A stretch of DNA of 64,000 nt from the NCBI GenBank assembly GCA_963966185.1, contig CAWZYM010000075.1, positions 303,501 to 367,500 of the forward strand, given 5' to 3'. Position numbers and translations under genes: made by a program. Below are positions 1 through 13,663 of this stretch, piece after piece. Each line of letters opens with the position of its first letter. The first letter of the stretch is position 1. The stretch is from Rhabditoides inermis. Its lineage: Eukaryota > Nematoda > Chromadorea > Rhabditida > Rhabditidae. The notes below the pieces were generated by a model that worked only from the letters and a program-made list of their open reading frames with translations, was not told the origin of the DNA and did not search any database.

Positions 1-899
1 ATGTGGTCGATGTTGTGTAGCATGGCGAGGTGAGTTGCGCGGAGGGCGAGCGTCTCCGGGCGCGGCTGCCCGCCAAGCACCCTCTCCACTGCCTGCATCT
101 GCTCCGCGCACATGGCGCGATACGCCCGCAGCTCAGACACGCGACGGTCCAGCTCGTCCACCTACACACATCAACTTCCACAATCCCAACGCACACATAG
201 CATATATACCCCACCTCGCTCTCCCGACCGCTCTCAACGGCTATCTGCATGGAAGACACCGACGGGTTGCGCGAGTGCGAAGCCGACTTGGTCGACGTGC
301 TCGAGTAGTCAGAGTCCTGCAGCAACCGGGTAAACAACACAGTGTGGCGTGTGACTCACATAGTCCCTGGCCAGCGCCTTGATCCAGAGCGCCCTCTGAT
401 GGGGGTTGTCGGCACGCAGATACCACACAGAGTCCGCCGACAGACTCACTTGGAACGCGCAGTCGTCGTACTCATGCGACTGAACAAGCACGTGTGCACA
501 CACAATCAACACATATGCAACACATGTACCAACATACCTCGACAGACGCGCTCTTGAGTGCGAATGAGCCACGACAACCACAAGCCTTCTCTGCCCTACT
601 CTTGTAATATAGAAAGACGCCTCCCTGAAACGTATATACGAAGTTATGTACATTTTGATAAACTCACAAATCGAAATCAATCGACAAAAATGCAACACGC
701 TCACGCACGCACGTGGTTGTTCACATGTTCGATGTTCGATAACTCACCTTGATTTCAAAGTAGCGCTCCTGCCATCCACTAACATAATTCGTCCATTTCT
801 TCAAAACGCCTGATGTCGGAAGAACACTGAAAAATACAAAACAATGCGTGAGCGAGCAGTTACAAATGCAGCAGTAATCACTTACTCCTTCTCCGACAT
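1..899 (-). CDS. CERT1: Ceramide transfer protein (CERT/GPBP), N-terminal part, 3' end beyond window
   Basis: CERT moves ceramide from ER to trans-Golgi; its N-terminal PH domain binds Golgi PI4P. Exons, in coding order: 886-899, 748-826, 538-624, 360-479, 215-316 and 1-161 (runs off the window). They join in phase to about 187 residues. The start MSEKDVLP leads into a PH domain: GVLKKWTNYVSGWQERYFEIK-like strand, then YYKSRAEKACGCRGS, then SHEYDDCAFQVSLS and SVWYLRADNPHQRALWIKAL, all close to human CERT PH. After the PH domain comes a Ser-rich stretch (SHSRNPSVSSMQ), the equivalent of the regulated serine-repeat motif, then a helical segment (VDELDRRVSELRAYR). The middle region, FFAT motif and START domain are not in the window, so a PH-only relative cannot be strictly excluded. 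Confidence 0.92.
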
Positions 900-1512
900 C
901 GTAGATCAATTGTCGTTCGTTTTTGAATATGAATAGGTGTGATGGCAGCTATCTGGATCAAATCGAATCCGCCAGATGATTTCGATCGAAGAAAGAGAGG
1001 CGGTTCGGTTCAGGCGACACACGTCGCTCGAGCAAACACCGCGAAACAGGTCGGCTTTCCGGACCTGCCGGAGAGAACTGCCAGCCTGAGAGATCAAACA
1101 AACTACTAGGGGCACGGTCCACTGGTAACAAATTACAACAAGAATCGTCTGTAACAATCTCCGAAACATTTTATTATATAAAACCAGTACTGCAAGCGAA
1201 AAGCGATTTGCTTCAGTTGATGTTATTGCTCGAATGCGAGAGCCGAGGGTGGCAGAGTACACGCATTGCCAGACAGCTAGAGAGGGGGCTCTTAAAAAGT
1301 GACGAGATGAGCCATGGGATTTCAACTACAAGAGTTACAAAAAACAGTTTCATGTTGTAACCATGAAGAGAACAATATACTTATGTTATTTCGATATACT
1401 ATAGTTTAATAATCTATCTCGAACCATATACTACATACTTCAGGTAGGACCTTTGCGGAACTTCCTTGCAAAAATAGATTCTCTCAAAAATAAACAAATA
1501 CAATCCAACAAG
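900..1512. other. Intergenic region between CERT1 start and RPL14 end
   Basis: This holds the upstream region of CERT1 and the 3' flank of RPL14. An open frame on the minus strand (906-1325) has no recognisable domain and no supporting splice structure. No RNA gene or repeat was seen. Confidence 0.5.
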
Positions 1513-1518
1513 TTTATT
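1513..1518 (-). terminator. AATAAA polyadenylation signal of RPL14
   Basis: TTTATT on the plus strand reads AATAAA on the gene strand, 26 bp after the RPL14 stop. Confidence 0.7.
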
Positions 1519-1543
1519 ATTGGAATAACAACAACATAACAAT

Positions 1544-2003
1544 TTACTTGGAGGACTTCTTCAGCTTGGCCAGCTCGACGCGGACGAGACGGTTGCGGAG
1601 CTGCTTGGCGCGCTGGACCTTGAAGCGCTCGAAGTCGGTGAGGGTGGCGCGCTTGGCCTTAGCGGCGATCTTCTTGGCCCAGGCGGTCTTGGAGAACTCC
1701 TCGTTGATCTTAGCCTCATCGAAAGCCTTCTGCACTCCTCCGGTCTTCTGCTGGACGCGGACCTTCAGCTTGAACTTGGTGAGCTGGATGTCCTTGAGGT
1801 TGACAACGGAGCGCTTGACTCCGGAAGAGGGTCCATCGACAAGAACCTGAAACGAATAAGTGTAAACGAGAATAATTTAAAAACCAACTGATTACCTTGT
1901 TTCCGTCAACGACGTTGACGATGGTGGCGAGCTTGCCAGCGTAGGTTCCGTTGGAGATGAAGACGACGCGTCCGATCTCGACGTACTTGGTGAAAGTGAC
2001 CAT
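1544..2003 (-). CDS. RPL14: 60S ribosomal protein L14 (eL14)
   Basis: Component of the large ribosomal subunit. Two exons, 1896-2003 and 1544-1846, give a 136-residue protein, the short form usual for invertebrates (vertebrate proteins carry a long Lys/Ala tail). Landmarks are EIGRVVFIS and YAGKLATIVNVVDGNKVLVDGP (KOW-type barrel), then SGVKRSVVNLKD and a basic C-terminal helix ending VRVELAKLKKSSK. ATGGTC is chosen as start; TTGTAG lies four bases upstream of the ATG, so either a 5' UTR intron or a trans-splice acceptor precedes it. Codon use is strongly biased to C-ending codons, as expected for a highly expressed gene. Confidence 0.98.
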
Positions 2004-2576
2004 TTTACCTACAATAATTACGATATAAATTACAAAATGGGCAGAAAACGAATACACCTAAAATCGAAATGAAAAAAAGACAATCGATAGGCGAAACCCA
2101 CACAAAAAATATTTAAAAAAAATTAACGCTGCTCGAAAAGAAGTAAATAAGATAAATAGGTAAGAACAAACGTATGGAAATTATCGAAAAGTTGTTCAGA
2201 ATGATTCCAAAAATGTGAAAAGTTACAGTAGTTAAGACAAAAAATTTGTTCGTGGCGGGAAAAACTGAATTCTCAAAATTTCCCTGATTTGCAAGTACAC
2301 AACATACTTATCGATACATACACACACTGCAAATGACGTCACGTTATTGCTGACCACTCAGCGAATTATCAAACTGCTAAATAATAGTGATCTTTCATGA
2401 AATTTATCGAGCAATCTTATGTTGAAATCAATTATAATGTATTTGCACATGTTCCTACAAAACGCACACGCGCTGATTACGGAGGAGCACGCACTCATCA
2501 TGATAACATTTGAATGATTTGATGTTTTTCTTTAATATAATAATGTTTATTTATTTATTTATTTAAATCATACAGG
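2004..2576. other. Divergent promoter region RPL14 / CASC3
   Basis: AT-rich spacer between two divergent genes. It ends in an ATTTATTTAAATCATACAG-type acceptor one base before the CASC3 ATG. No gene or repeat was seen. Confidence 0.5.
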
Positions 2577-4259
2577 ATGGAGGAACCTACACCGGACGTC
2601 ACGTTATTGGCTGAGCCATCGGAACCGGTCCAGGACATGGCCGCTATGGCGCCTAGTGACCCGAACGCCAACGATATTTCTGATGCTACAAAGAAAATAG
2701 ACGAATTAAAACTAAACCCCATCGATGAGCCTAAGATAGAGGTAAGTACACAACTACATCTACATCACTATACATCACTATCAACAATCAATGTGTTTCA
2801 GGTGGTTGACAATAAGGATGGCACCGCTACCGCAGAGACGGAGTCGGAAAGGCAGGCTGAGGAGGAGAGGGAGAAGGATGAGGCATCAGAAAACCTAGAC
2901 GATGACCAGAACGAGGAGAACCCTGCATACATTCCTAAGAAGGTAACAAATATTTGTTCTACCTTCGCTTCAATCGCTTCAACACGCCAGCACATCATAT
3001 CAATCAATCCACGAATCATTCATTCATATTCAAGAAGACATATTTTTCAGGGCCGCTACTACATGCACGACTCTCGGGACGACTTCGAGAATGAGGAAGA
3101 TCAGCCTAGAAAGAGCCGAGCCGACGGCGCGTGGGCACACGACAGATTTGACGAGAAGTGGCAGGCACCGAAGACCAAGAAGCAGCTCGTTGACCGATAC
3201 GGGTTCGACATCCGCAACGGAGAGGGCGAGGAACAGGAAGAGGGAGAGGAGCAGGAGGTGACGGAGCAGCCGACGGAGAAGAAAGAGGAGAAGAAGAGCC
3301 GTGCTGCCAAGCCGCGCGCTCCCCGCAAGGCGAAGGAGCAGGGTGAGGAGAAGCCGCAGTCGTCTCGTGAGGGGGAGGAAGAGGACGAAGAGAGACTGCC
3401 CGCTCGTCGCCCCAGCTCTGCCTCCCGCGCAGTCCGCGGATCTACTCGCCCCAGTCGTGGAAGAGGAGCCCCTCGCGGAGCATACTCAACTCGTCCCCCT
3501 CCCCGATACAACAACGCGCCGCAACGCTCATTTGACGGACCTTCTGGAAACCGCTATGATGGCCCTCGCAGGAGGGACGACGGCTATGATGGTCCGTCTC
3601 ATCCCGAGAGGCGTTACGATGGTCCTCCTCCTCCGCGCAGGGGCGGCCGTTACGATGGTCCCTCTCGCTATGACGACCGACCCGCGCACTACAACAACGG
3701 TTACTCGGATCGGGGGCGAGGCGACGGTTATCGCGGAAGGGGGATGCAGAGGGGAGGCGGCGGACGTAGCAGGGGAGGATACGACAATAACTACCCACCC
3801 CTTCGGTCCGATCGGGAGCGGTACGACGGCCCTCCTCGCACATTCAACAACCAGCGCTATCCCCAATCACACGCCACACCCATGCGAGGTACGCCTTTAT
3901 TCAGTTCCAAAACATAAACACACGGACTTGATAATTGAATATAATCGTTTTCACCTCAAAAATCTTCACACCAGAACAAAAGTTATTAGGACTCTTTTAA
4001 ACACAGGAATATCGATTTCAAAAATCAACATCATCTCATCGATTAGTGGGGAGAGCCATGCTCAGCATACAACACTCTCCTCATCTGTGTTTTAGGCGGC
4101 AGAGGATCTGGCGGGGCTAAGCGCTACAGCAGCGGACGCGACGTGCCCAGACAGCCCACTGACGTCGTGTACTTCGATACGACTGCGCAGGCTTCAGCCC
4201 GCGACACCCCGCCTCCACGCGAGAGACAGCCACTCCCTATCCGCGCCCCGCCACAGTAA
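2577..4259 (+). CDS. CASC3: CASC3/Barentsz (MLN51), exon junction complex core subunit
   Basis: CASC3 clamps eIF4A3 on spliced mRNA in the exon junction complex, acting in nonsense-mediated decay and mRNA localisation. Exons 2577-2741, 2802-2942, 3051-3888 and 4096-4259 give 435 residues. The SELOR/Btz domain spans about residues 95-170: ENPAYIPKKGRYYMHDSR, then DGAWAHDRFDEKWQAPK and QLVDRYGFDIR, matching the eIF4A3-binding segments of human CASC3. An acidic N-terminal third precedes it. A Glu/Lys tract and then an RG-rich tail with six or more YDGP repeats follow. CAG sits just before the ATG, so the mRNA is probably trans-spliced or has a 5' UTR intron. The gene ends 69 bp from the end of HSF on the other strand. 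Confidence 0.93.
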
Positions 4260-4328
4260 CCACATCAATACGAAACGTGTATATGTATGTAATAATATAA
4301 TGAATGCATGTTGCTCGTTTGTCTTTTC

Positions 4329-7300
4329 TTACAGCGCGGCGGGATGAGGCGAAGTACTAGGGGTGAGCAGCTCAGGGGTCTGAGTGAAGTCTCTGTCTTC
4401 TGGCATGCGAGGCGCTCCCTCGAGAGCCAATTGAGATCCCTCCTCCAACTCCTCCATAGGGAAGTCAAAGTCCCATCCAGTGTGTCCTCCAAGCAGATCC
4501 CTGTAATGTATGCACACCCTCCTCTCTGCCCACTCCGTCTCGTCCGCAGTGTGCACTCACCTGCAGTTGTCTATGCCCTGGTCCATGCCTGCCAGGTACT
4601 CCTGCAACTCGGTTGATATCTGTCTGTCCAGCGACGGAGACAGCGTGATCGTGGGATTGTTGTAGATCTGCTCAATGTGATTGCCAGTCGACGACGATGG
4701 CTGATCATGCATCACTAAAATCACCCAATCAAATGCATCACTGAAATCACCCAATTAATCTTACGGCGTTTGGACTCACTTTGCGGAACGGGTGCGGTTC
4801 CGGGCGCCATGCCTCTATTCACAGGTGGCTGTTCGAACTGTTGCTGCTGCTGGGGCGCCACCGGGGGACGGTACGCTCCCTGACCGTGTCTCACCTAAAA
4901 ACACTCATTCCATACCACATTGCTAGGCGTGATTCAACCTGGAATGTGTGGGGCTTGTCGTCCTGCATCGATGCACTCATCTTGGGTTCTCCACCCATCA
5001 TGCCCATTCCTCCTTTGTTCATCCCCATGCTATGCCCATGCATCATCGGCTCGCCAACCTCATCCACCTACAAAAACAAATTATGAATAACAAAACTACA
5101 GAGTGCAAGACTCACGTCTTCCTCGGTGACATCAGCAATGATAGGTCCACCGCGTCCGTTGGGCTGGCGCAGCTCCGTTCGTACATCATTCCGCAGACTT
5201 CCGCCCTCCGCTATCTCCCTTTGCAGTCTGTCCAACACCTACAACAAGGCGAGTGTGGCGTGTCGACCAGACAGAACCCACCTCATGGAGAGCCGTGGTA
5301 CTGCTGCTTCCGGCGACTCCGCTATTCGCTCCCCTCGCCCTCTTGTTCGGGGGCACATCGTCAAGGGCAAGCAGACCGGCGCGTTTCGGAATACGCTTTC
5401 CGCCAGGCTGCACTAACGCAACCAAGAATTGTACCAGCTTGTTCACCACCTGAAACGCAAATAAAACAATAACAAATCATCAACACACAAATAAGCACCT
5501 GTCTCTGTTTGTTGTGTTCGGACTGAACCCTCGAGAGGTGATCCCACAGCGACTCGTTCTCTCTGCAATCGTCTCAATAGATAATGTTTTCCGTTTTCCT
5601 TTTCCAGTATGCACATTGCACATATTTTTCCACTTACTTGATGAGGCCTTGCATCTTCACATCCATAGTCCTCTGTTTCTCCTTCATCGCCTTCAATTCG
5701 TCCATCACCATTCCCAGATTCTGCTGGACAGCAGAGGACGACGAGAAGCCCGCGTCGCCTCCGTTTGCGGGAGCAGACGTGCCACCGCCACGAGAAGACG
5801 CCTATAATACATAACTCAATCATAATCATTGTACATAAATACATTCAATAATATTGTATTGCATTGCCAAATGTCAATCATCGACATTAGCGGAGGAAGA
5901 AAACAAAAACAAAAACCAGTTTCAGCTGCGATCCGCGGTGGTCGCGCGGAAAGCTATAGATACACGGAGATCACGCAATTCGCATGAACAACACAAAACA
6001 CAATAAATCGCTCCGACATAGTACATAGTACAATACTAATGAATAATAAAACACGAACCTTGCGCTTTATGTTGACGAGCAGCTCTGGGTGGTCACGGAC
6101 AAAGTAGGGATGGGAGAACTCGAGGTGGTCCTGGTCGCTCTCACTCCTCGTCAGACCGCCTCGGTCCAGCGGAGTCATCTTGCGAAAGCCGTCTGAAACA
6201 CATCGATACCATATGCCCGCACATGCATACATGAGCAACATGTGGTGCACATAAATTTACAATGCAACCTGCAACGTCATTGTAGAAAATTATGAAAACG
6301 TACACATGTTGAGCTGTCTGATGAGGGAATTGAGGTTGTTGTGCTTGAAGTAATGGGGAAGCACGTTGCGGCAGAACGAATACGGGTCGATGATGTGGAA
6401 ACTGTAGCCGCTCTGTAAGCAAATCGTGTTCACTTTGCCAAGTACCAAAACACATTATAAATTATCAAATATTAAACAAACAGTTATTTGAAGTAACATA
6501 CATCATCCCAACGGATAATCTGCTGGTAGCTGGGATCCTCGACGATGTTCCACAGCTTGATGAGAAAGAGGGGCATCTTCTCCTCATCCTTTTGCGTCGG
6601 AAGCTAAACGGATATGCTTTCGTTTGAATATATATATATATACTACCTTATAATAAACATATATATGAATTTCGTACCTTGGGCGACGATGTGCGAGCTC
6701 CTCCACTTCTGGATGCCCTCTGCTGCAGCAGTGGCTGCGCCATCGACACGCCTTGTCCACCATCGTCCACGAGTACCTCCGGCTTCGCTCCTCGCCCATA
6801 CATTATTTCACCCTACAATGATACCGTTATCACTAAGACAGCGTCGGCACGTGATGTCAATAAGAAGACTCGCTGCAGTGAACGTTGACATATTCGTTGC
6901 TGTCGCTAGCGATTTTACAGTTTCGTCATCACTATACCGTATATTGCATGCAAACAAAACCACGCGCGAACGTGAAAATGGTAATAATGATGCAACCGTG
7001 TCAGCCGGAAATGGTGTAATGAAAACCATAGTTTAAATCGCAAACAAAATTAACAAAATGTTGAAAATAAATAAAATTTCAGAGCCGAATCAGATGTTAG
7101 CTATACTTCGTAATCGAAAGAATAGTTCCGTCCATAGAAGCGTGCGTACTATAAAAATCAGATTTTGGTTTAGAGTGCGAAGAAATAAGAATATAAGAAA
7201 TAATGTGCACAACCAAATCACGCGAACAATCTGTGTATGTAATTCTGACCTGATCGTATTCGTTTGAAGATGGCGCGGAATAGTAGGCTTCAGGAGAAAG

Positions 7301-7336
7301 GTACTGTGGAGGAGGGTACATTGGTGACTCGTACAT
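4329..7336 (-). CDS. HSF1: Heat shock factor (HSF1-type transcription factor)
   Basis: Master activator of heat shock genes. Thirteen exons: 7250-7336, 6678-6812, 6502-6603, 6304-6412, 6059-6192, 5638-5801, 5499-5562, 5282-5449, 5116-5238, 4939-5067, 4780-4894, 4561-4714, 4329-4500; 551 residues. The winged-helix DNA-binding domain (about residues 83-185) has [43 protein letters not shown] and FVRDHPELLVNIKRK. The HR-A/B trimerisation coiled coil follows (MDELKAMKEKQRTMD to VVNKLVQFLVALVQ). The C-terminal half is Met/Gly/Gln-rich and ends in an acidic, hydrophobic activation-like region (FDFPMEELEEG). The start MYESPMYPPP was chosen because the first exon joins in phase through an in-frame GEI to the second; a shorter start at 6803 is possible. 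An HSE-like site lies about 52 bp upstream. Confidence 0.96.
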
Positions 7337-7387
7337 ATCAGCTGACGGGAGACGCAAAGCAAAAACCCTGTAATTAGTCTAATATGA

Positions 7388-7400
7388 GAGAGTTCTAGAA
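7388..7400 (-). promoter_or_regulatory. Heat shock element-like site upstream of HSF
   Basis: The plus strand reads GAGAGTTCTAGAA, i.e. three alternating nGAAn units with one mismatch in the first (GAG). It begins 52 bp before the HSF start codon, suggesting autoregulation; this is inference. Confidence 0.45.
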
Positions 7401-7472
7401 TCGTGGCGCTGACTGGTAGGGAAGTCTGGCCTAGATGTGACTAGGAAGGAGAGAGATCAGGGGAAGAAACAG

Positions 7473-7474
<2 letters not shown>

Positions 7475-7516
<42 letters not shown>
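7475..7516. repeat. (GA)n microsatellite
   Basis: About 21 GA dinucleotide units upstream of HSF. Confidence 0.95.
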
Positions 7517-7520
<4 letters not shown>

Positions 7521-9397
7521 TTGGTCAAGCGAGATGTAATGAAAACATCCGTGGTGTGGTGGGCTGGCCAACACACGCATACTGAAACCGTGTTTTCTAA
7601 ACATCATCGATGCACAGTTCAGAATAACCGAAAACATTTTCTGTTTCGAAATATTTTGCATGAAGAGGGAGGAGATTTGGGGAGACTGCGGGAGCTTAGG
7701 TCACAGTTGTGGTTTTGTATCCCAGCGACGCGAATTAAACGATTTGACTACGTCAGAGCGGTGTGATCCGAATAAGCACTCTCCTACCCGCCCCAATAAG
7801 CAGCTTCACAGATTTCAGTCCCTCCTAAATCATCATTTTTTCCCCGGCTACAGCTTATTTCAGGATGACAAGCTGTGGAAGAGAACGAACATGCGCACGT
7901 CAATTATCCTGTAGCATGTCATCCGATCCCCAGTCTCAAGACTTGATGCTGGGAAGAAAGGCTGGAAATGTAAATGTGCATTTCAATGATGCATTTGATG
8001 TCGGAAGCCGCCGGCGGCTCCCCGCAGAGACGCAAACCCTGGATTGTCCCCGACCCACCATATGCCAAGGCACGCAGATGAAACCAGGATAACGAGACGA
8101 CTCAAACTGACATGGTCCCATAATACATGTGTCTCACATCTCATCTGATTACTACACTACTTGTCATGTCACTTGTGTCTCGCGAGATTTCATAGGAAAG
8201 TCGATCGCGTCGCGTGTCGCTATTCATATATGACAAGTTGTCATTATTATCAAACAGAGGAATAGCAAGAACTATACAAGTGAACAGGTAACTGGTAATC
8301 TACCGTACTCGTGAGGCAGATGTGTCCGCAGGTGGTGGGGGAGCATCCGCCTCGCTCGCTTCCGACCCCGGCTGACCTCGTGACGCAACCACCGTTTGAC
8401 TTATTAGCACCCGCGTCCGAATCAGGCATGCTGCCAGATGACTCCTTCGAACAAAACAACCACCCTCCATCCTCCACCTCCCTTTTCACACAATCGTCAT
8501 ATCCATGTCAGCTGTGAGGCAACCCACACTTGAACGGGCTTACAGGTGCGACGTCCTCGAGTGGCAGAGCACGCGAGAGAGCGTGTGTTCACAAGAGACC
8601 CAGACATGCTCCTTCCGCCGAACCGGCAGGTCGAGTGTCACAGCTGACAAATTCACAGGTCCTCTCTTCTCATTTGTGATAAAACGTATAAAACCATACC
8701 AAGACAGCGATAAACCTGATTTGACCGTGGCTGACACCTGTCCATATTGTGTGATTACTGTGGTAAGTAATTGGCGCGAGGATGTGCAATTGGCTGATCG
8801 GGGCAACAAATTGCCAGTCGATGGGTGGCTTGCGCAACACGCACACATCACCCCAGCTGCCCCGTCGGAAGAACAACTCACATGGGCTCGGTAATCGGCC
8901 GTCTCCTGCCACCCACCCACCCACACAACAAGTGACGAGGCAACGGACAACCACTCCCTTCCACCACTCACTTCTTGCCTGCTCCCACAATACGACACAG
9001 GTTGACGCGGATAACATCTAGCGTTCCGAAAAAGATAATAGTCCTTCGACCACTAAGAATCTACAGTTGCTAGCAATCTTCAATCTACTCCAACACTCGG
9101 TTTACGGATGCGCATTCGCCTCGTTGTTGAGTGTGTATTGTGAATGGGTGCGCGACGGCGGCGTGCCTTCAAGTATCCACTCTACGAAGCCCCATCCCAC
9201 TACCAATACTACTTCATTCATACATACACATTCCAACATTTCCGAAACTCCACTATTTCAAGCACAGCTCCTCCTGCTTCCACAAGTTCGATGCGGCCTC
9301 TGACCCCGCCCCCTCTACCGCCGTCTCGGCCAATGAACGCGCGAGATGGAGGACCAGAGAGAGACGACTCCGCCCCTCGAAGAGGTCCAATCGCAAC

Positions 9398-11193
<1,796 letters not shown>

Positions 11194-11729
11194 CTTGTGC
11201 TTTGATCACCGCGTGTTTCGATCTTTTGCATATACCGTAGTCGCATTGCATTCCAGTCAGCGTGTCTTGTGATCTCACTGCCAAATATTCCTATTTTTCA
11301 AATTGTAGCCATACATTGTCTTATTCTCTTCTCATTTGTGTTTGTCAATCTGCAATAAATATAAATTGTGAAAAATTCTCTATTTTCTAACAACAAACCG
11401 CCTCGTGGAAACGTTACTCATTGTAAATAAAAGAAAATACACTTATCTTTTATAATCTGATGTAGAATATTTTATATAAAACGATATTTTCAGTCACGGC
11501 AGTCCACAAAATATATATCATAAACCATCGCACCCTTACATTTCATCTGATATCACCTCTCTTTCTCATCCGATATGGCGTGGTTTCATATGCGGGCGAT
11601 TTAATTATCAAACTAGTGTGAAATGAGAGTGTGTTCGATTGAATCAGAGCTGTGTGACAGTCTCCGTGGGAACCAAGGGGGCGGGGCGAGTGGAGGGGCG
11701 AACACTCGCCAGACGCTCCCCCACACACA
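11194..11729. other. Intergenic region with Scratch 3' UTR
   Basis: AT-rich; an AATAAA signal lies at 11354-11359. Nothing else was recognised. Confidence 0.5.
11354..11359 (+). terminator. AATAAA polyadenylation signal of the Scratch gene
   Basis: AATAAA 161 bp after the stop codon. Confidence 0.6.
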
Positions 11730-12556
11730 ATGCCTACAGCCGACGTCGTCAGCGATGGAGCATCTGAGGATGTACCTCTTCTATCCAGAGTCGCCATCCT
11801 TCTAGACGGTACGCTACTTTTCACTAGAGCGCAATCATGGTTTACCGTTTACGAGGATTGTGTTATAAAGTTTTTCCCACGGTCAGAGATGCGAGTAGAA
11901 TAGCATGAAAAAGAGAGGCAGATCCGCTTTGCATGTCCACTAACCACTATCCGCGTTTTGCGGCTGCTTTGCGCCTGGCCATGGCCGCCGCGATCGCGAA
12001 TTCTGACTTTATAGTGACGTCAACGCACTGTACACAATTCCTTGTAGTACTACTGCCTTATTACCTTGTTAGAATAACGCGAGACGTAGTGCCTTCGCAT
12101 AAACAAAAGGCTAACCTGAACATAAGTTTGTAATTCCCAATCTCGTTTTTGTCGCCGCAGTCCCGACTATAAACTAGGCGAGCTGTGCACTCTAGAAAAG
12201 CGTGTACCACCATCAGTTGATGTTGCCAACAGACTCACTGGCCGTCCGTTCCTACACCCTCGTCCTTCACTTCATTCCACTCACTGCCGTCGCCATACTA
12301 CATTGGAAGGGGAGGGGAGAGCACAAGGCGAGGCGTTCTCATCAGTCTCCCTCTTCTTATGTCACCTGCTAAGAACACGGGCTGCGCAATTAAGAATCGA
12401 ATTGAATATGCGAAGCAATTAACGTAGTTCCAGCCGCGACCTCTAGCTCTCACAGTACTCTTCTCGCACTCGATTCTAGCAGTAGAAAGACTGCTGGCTG
12501 TGGCTGCCGGATGGACTGTGCACTGGACAGGGGCAGACAGAAGGTTTATCTCCCCC

Positions 12557-12614
<58 letters not shown>

Positions 12615-12985
12615 TGCAGACTCGTCAGGGAGTGGTCCCTGCTCTTCTCGTCGGCAGCCGTCTCACAATGGGCAGTCGTCTCCTCCTCCTTCCTGCTGCT
12701 GCTCACTGCCCGCTCTGCCAAGGTCTGCCCCTCGCCCCTCTCCCCACCCCCTCCTTCCTTGCAGGGTCTTCTCCGTCGCTCGAAGGGTGTGTGTCGTCGC
12801 GTTCCCCTCTGGTCCCTCGCGGTCTCTTCCCTAGCCATTCCACTCTGTCTGCCACTGCCCCAACAGTATCCCATCCTCTCGCGGATAGGGTGTTCTGCCA
12901 TGGCCACACTTCCACTCATGGCAGTCAGCACACTCGTCGCGGTGAGTCCATCTCTCCCTCTCTCCCCCCCCCTCTCTCTCTCCCT

Positions 12986-13016
<31 letters not shown>

Positions 13017-13663
13017 CGCACACACTCTCTCTCTCTCTTTCAGTTGCCCATTGCCCGCTTGGTGGCTAAGAAGGTGTCTCCTTCCCGGTACTACACTTCC
13101 GGTCCAGTCAGGCACATCTACTTTTTCGGTCTCCTCTGCACACCCTCCTTCCTATACTACACAGGTGACGAACGTGAGAAGAGGGAAAAAAGAAGAAGAA
13201 GAGAAAATGAAGAATGAGGACGAGCATAATATAATCATCTTTCACTTCATCAAGTACACATGTATTGTAGTAATTGCGTGGAGAGTGCTGCTTTCGCACT
13301 CACAACAGCCGTTCGCGGAATGGCTGCCGGCTGGCTGTCTCCTAGAGGTAATCGCGGCGGGACCCTCAAACAATTCAACCCTCTCACAGGTGCTGGTGAC
13401 AGTATTCCCACTCGCTGCGCTCTTCTCATTCTCCAGCTACGGAAAGTCTGTCAAGAGAATGTTGAAGAGGTGATTCGAGAGAGAGAGAGAGAGACTTCAA
13501 TCATCTATTCAGTACCCGTGGCGACTCTGACATGCCCGCAATTCCACTGGAAGTGGTCCGTCGTCCGAAAAAGGAGCGTTCCCACAGTATGCCTGGTCTC
13601 AACTACCGTATCACCCCCAGCCCCAACCCAGAGGCCACTCTCAGTGGCATTGCCATAGAATGA
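11730..13663 (+). CDS. Unrecognised multi-pass membrane protein
   Basis: Eight exons join in phase: 11730-11808, 12456-12543, 12620-12722, 12765-12941, 13044-13164, 13271-13347, 13390-13469 and 13513-13663; 291 residues. About six hydrophobic spans are visible: AILLDVLFSHSILAVERLLAV, LLFSSAAVSQWAVVSSSFLLLL, LWSLAVSSLAIPLCLPL, MATLPLMAVSTLVALPIA, HIYFFGLLCTPSFLYY with VIAWRVLL, and VLVTVFPLAALFSF. The tail is basic and hydrophilic (RRPKKERSHSM). The ERLLAV segment recalls the third helix of seven-helix receptors, but no family could be assigned. The intron at 13348-13389 is only 42 nt. Alternative end: reading through the last donor gives stop right after MLKR. The model rests on phase agreement alone. 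Confidence 0.6.
12565..12608. repeat. (CT)n microsatellite in an intron
   Basis: About 22 CT units forming the pyrimidine tract before the acceptor at 12619. Confidence 0.95.

Larger units (their letters stand above)
7337..9397. other. Intergenic region between HSF and Scratch
   Basis: Two kilobases without a convincing gene. It contains the HSF upstream region with an HSE-like site and a (GA)n tract. Overlapping open frames on both strands at 8505-9017 lack domains, splice structure or codon bias. It may hold the 5' UTR and enhancers of the Scratch gene. Confidence 0.5.

Noticed and set aside
8505..9017. Overlapping open frames on both strands (129-152 codons)
   Set aside because: Mirror-image frames with no conserved motif; likely upstream DNA of the Scratch gene.
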